From the NCBI RefSeq assembly GCF_005049045.1, contig NZ_SUPK01000001.1, positions 558,001 to 622,000 of the forward strand: 64,000 nt of DNA. Direction: 5' to 3'. This DNA comes from Cohnella pontilimi (GTDB lineage: Bacteria > Bacillota > Bacilli > Paenibacillales > Paenibacillaceae). A model generated the notes under the pieces. That model worked only from the letters and a program-made list of their open reading frames with translations. It made no database searches and was not told where the DNA came from. A program made the position numbers and the translations under genes. Every line of letters begins with the position of its first letter. Positions within the stretch are counted from its first letter, which is position 1. Positions 1-6,963 of this stretch are shown in pieces.

Positions 1-519
1 TTCCGCCGTTTTGATCGACGTGCCGGAAGGCGCGTCCAATTTTTGGTCGCCGTGGTATTCTATGATTTCCACATGGGGAAAATATTTCGCAGCCATCGAC
101 GAGAACTTCATCATCAAAATCGCCCCGATGCTGAAGTTCGGCGCGATGAGTCCACCGATGCCCCGGTCACGGCACTGCTTGTCCAATTCGGCAATTTGCT
201 CCGGCGTAAATCCGGTCGTGCCCATAATCGGCCGCACGCCGTGCGCAATGGCCGTCTCCGCGTTCGGCATTGCCGCCTTCGGGCTGGTGAAATCGACCAG
301 CACGTCAGGGCGGGAAGCCGCGAGCGCCTCCGAAAGATCGGATGAAACCGTAACACCGGTATCGGGTTTGCCGACCAGACTGCCGGCATCGACCGGGCCA
401 GCCGAGCGGGCGACCGCCGCGGCCAGCTGAAGTCCCGGATCTTCCAACACCATTCGGACGACTTCCCGGCCAATTCGGCCGGTGGCGCCCGCAACCGCCA
501 CTTTAATTCGTTCGGACAA
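1..519 (-). CDS. dapB: 4-hydroxy-tetrahydrodipicolinate reductase (partial, C-terminus off the window)
   Basis: This enzyme reduces hydroxy-tetrahydrodipicolinate with NAD(P)H in the diaminopimelate/lysine pathway. The first 173 residues are visible. They begin with the dinucleotide-binding motif GATGRIGREVV near residue 8, and EYHGDQKLDAPSGT lies near the window edge. In that motif the histidine and lysine matching the E. coli catalytic pair H159/K163 are kept, while the second histidine of the usual HH is glycine. The start is TTG at 519, preceded by AGGTGA at good spacing; no ATG or GTG fits. It follows the TPR gene by 5 nt and is probably cotranscribed with it and the MazG-like gene. The match to DapB is clear. 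Confidence 0.95.
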   Translation of the reverse strand, partial: MSERIKVAVAGATGRIGREVVRMVLEDPGLQLAAAVARSAGPVDAGSLVGKPDTGVTVSSDLSEALAASRPDVLVDFTSPKAAMPNAETAIAHGVRPIMGTTGFTPEQIAELDKQCRDRGIGGLIAPNFSIGAILMMKFSSMAAKYFPHVEIIEYHGDQKLDAPSGTSIKTAE

Positions 520-524
520 TGAAA

Positions 525-1070
525 TCACCTGTTTCTTATCGTAGTAGGCCGTAATTGCGATCGAACCCAGCTGCGCCATTCGGCTCTCGTTTGCTCCAGC
601 AGCCGTTGCGCTTCCGCCAACTGGGGATCGAGCCGCAGCGCATCCTGGAAATACGCGACAGCGCCCCGGTAATCTTCCTGCATCCGGCAGGCTAGCCCCA
701 GCAGCAGCTTCGCTTCGACAGCCAGCGGATCCAGCGCGTCCGCATCCGACAACAGCTTTTTCGCTTGGTCCGGATCGGGGATCTCACCCTCGAGAAGTGT
801 GCGCGCTTCAGCAATGAGCCGCTTGGCCTCAATCGATTGGCTGTTCAAAGTGTAATCCAGGTTTTCGGGATCCAGTTCGACAGCGCGTTTCGCATAAGCT
901 GCGGCCAATGTCAATTTTCCGCTTCTCGCGCATGTGATGGACGCTTTATAATAAAAAGACGCGTTGTCCGGCTCCTGCTCGATCGCCTGCTGAAAGCAGT
1001 GGATCGCGGATTCGAAATCTCCGCGAAAAATAGCGTCGTAAGCCTGTCGGAGATACGTGTCCCCGTGCAT
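525..1070 (-). CDS. tetratricopeptide repeat protein
   Basis: A soluble protein of about 181 residues built from TPR-like helical pairs. Repeats are seen near residues 8-40 (GDFESAIHCFQQAIEQEPDN), 42-75 (AAAYAKRAVELDPEN) and 115-155 (DYRGAVAYFQDALRLDP). There is no signal peptide or membrane segment, so it probably acts as a cytoplasmic protein-protein adaptor; the partner is unknown. The ATG at 1070 sits 9 nt after AAGGAGG and is preferred over the GTG at 1079, which overlaps that site. It lies between the MazG-like gene and dapB with short gaps, which suggests one transcript. No specific function can be assigned. Confidence 0.8.
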   Translation of the reverse strand: MHGDTYLRQAYDAIFRGDFESAIHCFQQAIEQEPDNASFYYKASITCARSGKLTLAAAYAKRAVELDPENLDYTLNSQSIEAKRLIAEARTLLEGEIPDPDQAKKLLSDADALDPLAVEAKLLLGLACRMQEDYRGAVAYFQDALRLDPQLAEAQRLLEQTRAEWRSWVRSQLRPTTIRNR

Positions 1071-1121
1071 GCTGACCACCCTCCTTTCGTTCTCGTCCGG
1101 GGATGGTACAGCATATGAAAG

Positions 1122-1490
1122 CTACGCGCGCTCGGTGTCCTTCTTTGTCCAGCGGTCCGCATCGCGCGTGTTGAATTTGTGCATGACCCTATTATGGGCT
1201 TCGGTCAAATCGATCCCCAAAGCATTGGCGAAGCAAAGGACGATAAATAATACGTCGCCCAGTTCCATTTCAATGGAGTTTTCCGCCTCATCCTTTTTTT
1301 TCGGCTTTTCTCCGAAGCGGTGGTTCACTTCCCGCGCGAGCTCGCCCACTTCTTCCGTCATCCGGGCCAGCATAGACAGGGGAGAAAAATAGCCTTCCTT
1401 AAACTGCGATATGTAAGCGTCGACCTCGCGCTGAATATCGGCGAGCGATTTCTCGGCAAGGTTTAGACTGGCGATACGGGATTCTCCCAT
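1122..1490 (-). CDS. MazG-like nucleotide pyrophosphohydrolase (YpjD type)
   Basis: A 122-residue all-alpha pyrophosphohydrolase of the MazG superfamily, expected to hydrolyse nucleoside triphosphates to monophosphates using Mg2+. The metal-binding pattern is visible as ARMTEEVGELAREV near residue 43 and MELGDVLFIVLCFANAL near residue 75, together giving the EExxE...ExxD arrangement. Its length fits single-domain members, and B. subtilis ypjD sits in the same place beside dapB. ATG at 1490 is preceded by GGGAGCGAAGC. It is the first gene of the minus-strand run into the TPR gene and dapB and is divergent from the yitT-family gene. Substrate specificity cannot be read from sequence. Confidence 0.88.
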   Translation of the reverse strand: MGESRIASLNLAEKSLADIQREVDAYISQFKEGYFSPLSMLARMTEEVGELAREVNHRFGEKPKKKDEAENSIEMELGDVLFIVLCFANALGIDLTEAHNRVMHKFNTRDADRWTKKDTERA

Positions 1491-1596
1491 GCTTCGCTCC
1501 CTTTCCGTCAGTTTATTCCTATGTTAGCCTAAGATGTTGTCGAAAACAAATCCATTTTTCCGCCCCAACCGGCCATCCCGAGGAGGATCTTCACCT

Positions 1597-2466
1597 GTGA
1601 ACAACCAACGGTTTTGGAACGCCGCCCGCACCTGGAGCCTGCTGGCACTAGGCACGGCGCTATACGCTTTCGGCCTGCAATATTTTATTTTGCCGAATTT
1701 GCTCATGGAAGGCGGTGTCACCGGCATTTCGGTGCTACTGAATTACGCGGCAAACATTCCGGTTTCGATTTCAACGCTCGTGCTCAACGTGCCCCTCTTC
1801 CTGATCGGGTGGCGCCAACTCGGCCGCGGAGCCATGGTCTATACGGTCGGCGGCATCGTCCTTTTGTCCGTGGTTTTGTGGATTCTGGAGCAAGGCGTGG
1901 CCATGGGCTGGTTCGTTCCTTTTACGACAGAGCACGATTTCATTTTGGTCGTGCTTTATGCCGGCGTTACACTGGGTGCGGGACTCGGTCTTGTGTTCCG
2001 TGCAGGCGGAACAACCGGCGGCGTGGATATCATTGCCCGGATTCTTCACCGTTGGAAAGGATGGAGCATGGGGCAGATCCTCCTGACCCTGGATATCCTG
2101 ATCCTTGGAGCCTCGCTCATTTTCATCCCCAAAGAAAAAGTATTATATACGCTCGTGATCGTTTTTATCTCTTCAAAAATCATCGATTCGATCCAGGAAG
2201 GCGTGTATGCGGCCAAAGCGTTCAACATCATTTGCGAAGCTCCGGAAAAGCTGGCCGAAAAGATCGCGCAAGAGCTTGAACGCGGAGTGACCCTCCTGCC
2301 CGCCGTCGGCGCCTATTCGAAGGATGACAGAACCATGGTGTACTGCGTTGTCAGCCGATTTGAAATCCGCAAATTAAAAAGCCTCGTTCGTCAGCATGAC
2401 AAACGGGCTTTCATCGTGATTAACGACGTACATGACGTTCTGGGGGAAGGCTTTCGCGAGGAATAA
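1597..2466 (+). CDS. YitT/DUF2179 family membrane protein
   Basis: A 289-residue integral membrane protein. It has five or six hydrophobic segments in the first 185 residues (LALGTALYAFGLQYFILP, VYTVGGIVLLSVVLWIL, LVVLYAGVTLGAGLGLVF and others) followed by a soluble C-terminal DUF2179 domain of about 80 residues (CEAPEKLAEKIAQELERGVT). The GG-rich FRAGGTTGGVDIIARI segment is typical of the family. Start chosen is GTG at 1597, 11 nt after GAGGAGG; an upstream ATG at 1534 lacks a ribosome binding site. The substrate is unknown. Its 3' end overlaps the 3' end of ypjB on the other strand by 47 bp. B. subtilis has a YitT paralogue (ypjC) at the equivalent site. Confidence 0.9.
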   Translation: MNNQRFWNAARTWSLLALGTALYAFGLQYFILPNLLMEGGVTGISVLLNYAANIPVSISTLVLNVPLFLIGWRQLGRGAMVYTVGGIVLLSVVLWILEQGVAMGWFVPFTTEHDFILVVLYAGVTLGAGLGLVFRAGGTTGGVDIIARILHRWKGWSMGQILLTLDILILGASLIFIPKEKVLYTLVIVFISSKIIDSIQEGVYAAKAFNIICEAPEKLAEKIAQELERGVTLLPAVGAYSKDDRTMVYCVVSRFEIRKLKSLVRQHDKRAFIVINDVHDVLGEGFREE

Positions 2467-3307
2467 CCCGGTCGATCGCCCGGTAACGGCGCCAACCGAC
2501 CCAGGTCAATACCGATACGATAAAGGTACCCATGAAGGCCGACCAACCCCATGGCGGCGCCGCAACAGGGGGCACGACCGCCGGGCGGTCGTTACCGCGG
2601 CCGGGAAACAGGCTGTCCATCGCTTCTTTCAAAGGCAAGGCCATTTCGCGCAGCATCGCAGGGTCGGTATTCGCGTTGCTCAGCAGCCTCTCGGCGTAGC
2701 GGATGATCGAATCGGCTCTCTCCGTGACGGACGGTTCCGAGTGAAGCATCACGGACGTCCGGATCAATTGATAGTGCCCTTTTACTTTCTCGAATCGGGC
2801 TCTGGACTCCGTCGAAGCGCCCGATTTCTCCACGGAAACGGCCAAAAAGGTGACATCTTCCCGCAGCACGTTCCGGTATTGGCGCCATAGCGGAGCTTCA
2901 CGATGCGCCAACGCGTCCGCCGCCAGCCGGATTTCCGCCGCGCCGTCGACCCACTTCTGCGGATTTGCGGATACGGCGGCTACCGCCCTCTTCATGCGCG
3001 TCACGCTTTCCGCCAACGCTTCAATGCCTTCCGCCGTCGCGATTTTATCCATCGGGAGAGACCGAAGCCGGGTTTCCGTCTGCCTGAGCGACAAGCGGGT
3101 TTCGAATATGTTGCCGGTAAGTGCGGCGTTATATAAGGCTTCGGCGGCGCGAAGAAACGCCTCCGCTTCTCTATGCGTACGGTCTCCCGCCGGAGACGGG
3201 ACCGAAGCTCCCGAGGCGGCGGCAGCCGATTCCGCGATCCATCCCGTTAACGCGGCCGCTGCGATCACCGTAATGAACAATCCACGTATGATATCCTGCA
3301 AACGCAT
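2420..3307 (-). CDS. ypjB: sporulation protein YpjB
   Basis: A 295-residue protein with an N-terminal signal segment (FITVIAAAALTGWIAE, about residues 10-28), a helical exported domain, and a C-terminal membrane anchor (AFMGTFIVSVLTWVGWRRY, about 257-275) with a short basic tail. This is the layout of the YpjB sporulation family, and it neighbours ypjA and qcr as in Bacillus. The start at 3307 is 6 nt after AGGAGGGG; an ATG two codons upstream abuts that site and is less likely. The ribosome binding site and the base just before ATG lie in one arm of a 12-bp perfect hairpin (see 3308-3346), so translation may depend on ypjA. Molecular role is unknown. Confidence 0.85.
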   Translation of the reverse strand: MRLQDIIRGLFITVIAAAALTGWIAESAAAASGASVPSPAGDRTHREAEAFLRAAEALYNAALTGNIFETRLSLRQTETRLRSLPMDKIATAEGIEALAESVTRMKRAVAAVSANPQKWVDGAAEIRLAADALAHREAPLWRQYRNVLREDVTFLAVSVEKSGASTESRARFEKVKGHYQLIRTSVMLHSEPSVTERADSIIRYAERLLSNANTDPAMLREMALPLKEAMDSLFPGRGNDRPAVVPPVAAPPWGWSAFMGTFIVSVLTWVGWRRYRAIDRVIPRESLPPERHVRR

Positions 3308-3346
3308 GGACATCCCCTCCTGCCTTAAGGGTATGAGGGGATGTCC
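3308..3346 (-). promoter_or_regulatory. hairpin hiding the ypjB ribosome binding site
   Basis: On the minus strand, GGACATCCCCTC (3346-3335) is the exact reverse complement of GAGGGGATGTCC (3319-3308), with a 15-nt loop. The 3' arm contains the AGGAGGGG site and ends directly before the ypjB ATG at 3307. The ypjA stop codon (3351-3353) lies just 4 nt before the 5' arm, so a ribosome finishing ypjA would cover that arm and free the site. No T-run follows, so this is not a terminator for ypjA. Confidence 0.6.
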
Positions 3347-3350
3347 ATTT

Positions 3351-4022
3351 TTAGACCGGGTTGTCCGACGGCTTGCCGGTCATGTATCGGGAAGAGCGCG
3401 GCAGAAATCTTGCCAAGCCGGCTGCCATAACGCTGAAGGCGGTGAGCAGGAAGGTAAAAATGCAGATGGCTGTTAGATCGTCATCCAGCTGATAGGGCAA
3501 ATACGGGAATACATGGAACGTGTAATCGACCGTATCGTTGAGGAATGTCCAGGCCGCCGCGGCCAGAAGGGCCATGCCGCCAAAGCGGAAAAACCTGGCG
3601 TACAGCAGCGCGCACACGGCCATCGCGGAATGACCGATAATTAACATCCAGGAAGCCGCATCGAGAGACGAACCTTGTGCATATCCGGCAAAAATGATCG
3701 CCGTCGCCCATATCCCGTATTTCACGGAAGTGACCACGCCCAGCGCTTCAATTACGCCTCTCACCCCGGCGACCCAGTTGCCGCGAGGACGATCCGGAGA
3801 CAGCCAAAGCCACAGCACCGCAAGCGCAAACCACAAGGAAGCCGTCGGACTGTCCGGCACGAACACGATTTGCCAATGAGGATGCTCTTGCCAGGTCGCG
3901 ATCAGTTGATCCTTATACCAATAATAGCCGTAGACCGTCCCCGGAATGTAAATGAGCATCATCAGCCATAGCAGGGACGGACTCATGAGGAAATTGCGGC
4001 TTATGAAATATCGCCAGCTCAA
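3351..4022 (-). CDS. ypjA: DUF1405 membrane protein YpjA
   Basis: A polytopic membrane protein of about 223 residues. Hydrophobic spans include LLWLMMLIYIPGTVYGYYWY near residue 17, SLWFALAVLWLWLS, YGIWATAIIFAGYA, MLIIGHSAMAVCALLYA, MALLAAAAWTFLNDTVDY and ICIFTFLLTAFSVMAAGLA. The VYGYYWY and NDTVDY motifs fit DUF1405, as does its position between qcrC and ypjB. I choose TTG at 4022, 8 nt after GTGAGG. The open frame continues upstream to 4187, but that extension runs through a palindromic repeat and the qcr terminator and has no homologous look. Function unknown, probably sporulation-linked by context. Confidence 0.82.
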   Translation of the reverse strand: MSWRYFISRNFLMSPSLLWLMMLIYIPGTVYGYYWYKDQLIATWQEHPHWQIVFVPDSPTASLWFALAVLWLWLSPDRPRGNWVAGVRGVIEALGVVTSVKYGIWATAIIFAGYAQGSSLDAASWMLIIGHSAMAVCALLYARFFRFGGMALLAAAAWTFLNDTVDYTFHVFPYLPYQLDDDLTAICIFTFLLTAFSVMAAGLARFLPRSSRYMTGKPSDNPV

Positions 4023-4053
4023 CGTTTTAGCCTCACTTTGTTTAAGGTTTATT

Positions 4054-4111
4054 GGGGGCCCCCCCAAAAGTAATCGGAAAAAGCTTCGAAGAATAGCGTC
4101 ACTTTTGGGGG
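4054..4111. repeat. palindromic intergenic repeat, copy 1
   Basis: An imperfect palindrome of about 58 bp lies between ypjA and the qcrC terminator. It opens GGGGGCCCCCCC, continues AAAAGTAATCGG and ends GCGTCACTTTTGGGGG. A second copy in the opposite orientation is at 35381-35437. Here the A and T tracts are four long in both arms; in copy 2 both are five long, so the outer stem pairs fully in each copy. It resembles a small non-coding REP/MITE-like element. No coding capacity is apparent. Confidence 0.7.
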
Positions 4112-4122
4112 ATAAAGAATAA

Positions 4123-4142
4123 AGCGGCACCGAAGTGCCGCT
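4123..4142 (-). terminator. intrinsic terminator of the qcrABC operon
   Basis: On the minus strand, AGCGGCAC-TTCG-GTGCCGCT forms an 8-bp stem with a UUCG tetraloop and is followed by TTATTCTTT. It lies 16 nt after the qcrC stop codon. Confidence 0.8.
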
Positions 4143-4158
4143 GTTTTGTGAAGCGTTA

Positions 4159-5025
4159 TTACTCGGCTCCGGCTTTTTGTTTCTCAAGCCAGGTCGAGAT
4201 TGAATTGATTTGCTCTTCCGTCAGCTGGCCTTTGAAAGGCGGCATGCCGCCTCGGCCGTTGAGAATCGTGTCGTGAATCTCCTGCTTGCTCAGCTTGTCT
4301 CCTACGCCGCGAAGCGCAGGTGCGCCGCCGCCTTCGAGCTCGGTGCCGTGGCACGCGATACATTGCGCTTCCTGCATCGTTTTGAATGCCGGATCGTCGG
4401 CCGCCACCATCGCAGGAATTTTCTCCTTGCCCGGAACCGGACGCGGCAGACCTTTCTCCCTCGCTTCACGCGCTTTCTCTTCGCGTTCGATGTGCTCTGG
4501 CGTGACCTTGTTGATTGCCAGCTCATGCTGGTAGTGGTTCCAAGAAACCCAGGTCAAATAACTGGCCGCTACGAGCGACAAAAGCATCAAAGAAGAAGCG
4601 ATCGGACGACGGTAAAATCTGCGCTCTTTACCCGAATCGAGGAACGGGGCCAGCAGCAGCGCGATGAACGGCAAGCCCGACATCGCCACGACGCCGAATC
4701 CGACGTAGCTTCCCGAGGTGTACGGGTATTTCAACAGCTGATACAAAAACAGGAAGTACCAGTCCGGTATCGGAATGAACGAACCGTTGAGCGGATCCGC
4801 CGGATAACCGAGCGGAGCAGGTTCGGAGATAACCAGGACCAAAAATCCGACCAAAACGACGACGCCCACCATCCACTCCTTGAGCAGGAAGTTCGGGATG
4901 AACGCCTCCGATTTGCCGGGATAGGCCGAGAAGTCCGGCGGATATGCGGGCGCGCGGTCGCGTTTGCGAATCCGCGAGTCGCCGACGTAAACGACTTTTT
5001 CATTCGGATCTTGTTTATGTGCCAT
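4159..5025 (-). CDS. qcrC: menaquinol:cytochrome c reductase, cytochrome b/c subunit
   Basis: The third subunit of the Firmicute b6c complex, 288 residues, in the cytoplasmic membrane. The N-terminal part resembles subunit IV of b6f (LLKEWMVGVVVLVGFLVLV, PDWYFLFLYQLLKYP and two further spans up to about residue 165). The C-terminal part is a cytochrome c domain outside the membrane with the haem motif CIACH near residue 221 and a likely Met ligand in GGMPPF near 259. It passes electrons from menaquinol towards cytochrome c oxidase. It follows qcrB by 25 nt; a terminator follows. Its haem attachment would use the ResABC system at 58818-62311. Confidence 0.96.
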   Translation of the reverse strand: MAHKQDPNEKVVYVGDSRIRKRDRAPAYPPDFSAYPGKSEAFIPNFLLKEWMVGVVVLVGFLVLVISEPAPLGYPADPLNGSFIPIPDWYFLFLYQLLKYPYTSGSYVGFGVVAMSGLPFIALLLAPFLDSGKERRFYRRPIASSLMLLSLVAASYLTWVSWNHYQHELAINKVTPEHIEREEKAREAREKGLPRPVPGKEKIPAMVAADDPAFKTMQEAQCIACHGTELEGGGAPALRGVGDKLSKQEIHDTILNGRGGMPPFKGQLTEEQINSISTWLEKQKAGAE

Positions 5026-5050
5026 TGCTTGTGATCGCCACTCCTCTCTC

Positions 5051-5722
5051 TTACAGTGGACCGGAAATGCCCTGTTTGCGAATCATGAAGAAGTGAGCGG
5101 CAAGCAGCGTGAGCAGCGCGCCGGGCAGGAAGAACACATGAATCGCGAAAAAGCGCGTCAAGGTCTGAGCGCCGACAATGGTTCCGCCGTTCATCAGGAT
5201 CTTGATGTATTCGCCCAAATAAGGTACGGAGCCGGCGATTTCCAACCCGACCTTCGTTGCAAAGTATGCTTTATTGTCCCAAGGCAGCAAATAGCCCGTA
5301 AACCCGAGACCGAGCATCACGAAGAAAATCAGCATTCCGACAACCCAGTTCATTTCGCGCGGCGCCTTATAGGAACCCGTGAAAAACACCCGAAGGGTAT
5401 GTAGGAACATCATGACGATAACCAAGCTGGCACCCCAGTGATGCATACCGCGGACGATTTGTCCGAACGCAACCTGGTGCTGCAGGTAATCGACGCTGTA
5501 ATAAGCGTTAATAATGTCGGGTACGTAATACATCGTCAAGAACATGCCCGACAAAATTTGAATAACGGTAATGAAGAACGTCAATCCGCCGAAACAATAG
5601 ACGAAAGCGGAGAAGTGATGCGCCGGGTTAACGTGCTCCGGCACCTCGTGGTCCGCAATGTCCCTCCACATCGGCGTAATGTCCAGACGTTCGTCAATCC
5701 AGTTGTACATGCCTTTTAACAT
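5051..5722 (-). CDS. qcrB: menaquinol:cytochrome c reductase, cytochrome b subunit
   Basis: A 223-residue b6-type cytochrome with four transmembrane helices, core of the quinol-oxidising complex. The two histidine pairs that ligate the b haems are in HHWGASLVIVMMFLHTLR (about residue 96-113) and FFAIHVFFLPGALLTLLAAH (about 193-212). The motif GYLLPWDN near 143 is the conserved quinone-site segment. A cysteine in FVYCFGG near residue 43 matches the extra covalent haem attachment known for this family. ATG at 5722 follows AAGGAGG. It is the second gene of qcrABC, 19 nt after qcrA. Confidence 0.96.
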   Translation of the reverse strand: MLKGMYNWIDERLDITPMWRDIADHEVPEHVNPAHHFSAFVYCFGGLTFFITVIQILSGMFLTMYYVPDIINAYYSVDYLQHQVAFGQIVRGMHHWGASLVIVMMFLHTLRVFFTGSYKAPREMNWVVGMLIFFVMLGLGFTGYLLPWDNKAYFATKVGLEIAGSVPYLGEYIKILMNGGTIVGAQTLTRFFAIHVFFLPGALLTLLAAHFFMIRKQGISGPL

Positions 5723-5741
5723 GAGACGAAACGCCCTCCTT

Positions 5742-6278
5742 CTACTTCACGCGCGAGTTAGGTTTCAGCGGTCCGAGATACACCCAGCCGTTGTCGGTCT
5801 TCACTTCATACTCGTCCAGCGATCTCGGCGCCACCGCCAGCGTCTTCCCGTTCTTGTCATAACGGGCGCCGTGGCACGGACAGAGATATTGGTTCGGAAT
5901 TTCCTTGCCGTACTTACCGATCGTGCAGCCGAGATGCTTACAAATCGGGGACAAGGCGAAAATCGTGCCGTCGTCGCCTTTCGTGATCCAAGCTTGCAGC
6001 TTCGGATCGCTCTCGTACCAGCCGTCCACTTGGTGAACTTTGAAATCCACCTGCTGCGGCTCGTTCGTCACTTTGCTTTCTTCGATGACTTTCACGAAGT
6101 TGCCCTGCTGTTTCGGTTGCAAAAGAGGATCGACGGCAAAGCGGATCATCGGCAGGATGGCTCCGCCCGCCATGAAGGCTCCAGCCCCGCCGAGGGTGTA
6201 CGACAAAAATTGACGCCGCGTCATCTCTTTGCGTTTGACCGGCCGATGTGCGGTGTCTTGCTGCTGATTCTGGTCCAT
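5742..6278 (-). CDS. qcrA: menaquinol:cytochrome c reductase, Rieske iron-sulfur subunit
   Basis: The 178-residue Rieske 2Fe-2S protein of the complex. The cluster ligands are in CKHLGC (about residue 112-117) and CPCHGARY (about 133-140), with the disulfide cysteines present. An N-terminal twin-arginine signal-anchor is visible (KEMTRRQFLSYTLGGAGAF then a hydrophobic run), indicating folded export by Tat. ATG at 6278 is preceded by AAAGGGGG. It heads qcrABC and has a good sigma-A promoter at 6349-6377. Confidence 0.97.
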   Translation of the reverse strand: MDQNQQQDTAHRPVKRKEMTRRQFLSYTLGGAGAFMAGGAILPMIRFAVDPLLQPKQQGNFVKVIEESKVTNEPQQVDFKVHQVDGWYESDPKLQAWITKGDDGTIFALSPICKHLGCTIGKYGKEIPNQYLCPCHGARYDKNGKTLAVAPRSLDEYEVKTDNGWVYLGPLKPNSRVK

Positions 6279-6348
6279 TTTTCAACCCCCTTTACGCCAA
6301 CAAACTGCGTCCACACGGACTTTTCCTTCTCTTTACAAGGACATCATT

Positions 6349-6377
6349 ATCATAGCCCACGTCAAATGGAGCGTCAA
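6349..6377 (-). promoter_or_regulatory. probable sigma-A promoter of qcrABC
   Basis: On the minus strand TTGACG (6377-6372) and TATGAT (6354-6349) are separated by exactly 17 nt. The predicted start is about 65 nt upstream of qcrA. No other strong promoter is seen in the 222-nt gap to ypiF. Confidence 0.7.
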
Positions 6378-6500
6378 GAATCGCAAGGGCGCGTTTGCCC
6401 GGTTGCCGCCGATAGGAAACGTAAAATGTTCTCAAATTGTCACATTTCCCCTTCGTCGCCTCTAGCTATTGTTTACCCTAACCCAATGGGAGCTATGCGT

Positions 6501-6956
6501 TCAGGCTTGTCCGAATGGCTGGGCGGATGACCCGGACGCGGCTGCTTTCCGCCAAAGTGCCGCCACCGCGCTGTGCAGCTCCTCGGGATCCGGCGATTCG
6601 CCGCCCTCATTCGGCCCTACGATTAGATCCGCTCCGGCGGCAGCCTTCAGCAAGCCGGGCCGCCCGCAAACGAGAATGACGAATCGAAAACCGGCCGATC
6701 GAAACTGCCCGCACAAGCCGGCCAATCGCTCTTCCGCTTCCCGGCTTCCGTCGTAATAATGGAATGCGGGCAGCGTCACCGTCCGGCCCTTGAAAGCCTG
6801 CTCGAGCGGGTACAGCCAATCGCCCGTGAGCGCGGCCAGATCGGCCATCTCCCACGGTGCTTCCTCGCCGGTAAGGCCGGTGACCGGGAGCAGACACGTA
6901 TCCATATACGGCTGCAAATCCGGCCAGCCGGCTTCGTCTAATTCGCTGAATTTCAT
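6501..6956 (-). CDS. ypiF: DUF2487 family protein YpiF
   Basis: A soluble 151-residue protein beginning MKFSELDEAGWPDLQPYMDT, which fits the YpiF/DUF2487 family encoded just upstream of qcrABC in Bacilli. Other family-like parts are CLLPVTGL near residue 21 and VTLPAFHYYDGS near 61. No membrane segment or catalytic motif is visible, and its biochemical role is not known. ATG at 6956 has only a weak site (AAGGATAAG). It starts 7 nt after the hydrolase gene ends, so the two may be cotranscribed. qcrA has its own promoter downstream. Confidence 0.8.
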   Translation of the reverse strand: MKFSELDEAGWPDLQPYMDTCLLPVTGLTGEEAPWEMADLAALTGDWLYPLEQAFKGRTVTLPAFHYYDGSREAEERLAGLCGQFRSAGFRFVILVCGRPGLLKAAAGADLIVGPNEGGESPDPEELHSAVAALWRKAAASGSSAQPFGQA

Positions 6957-6963
6957 GTCGATC

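Noticed and set aside
4023-4187. N-terminal extension of YpjA
   Set aside because: The extra codons are encoded by the palindromic repeat and the qcrC terminator; TTG at 4022 has a ribosome binding site and gives the family N-terminus.
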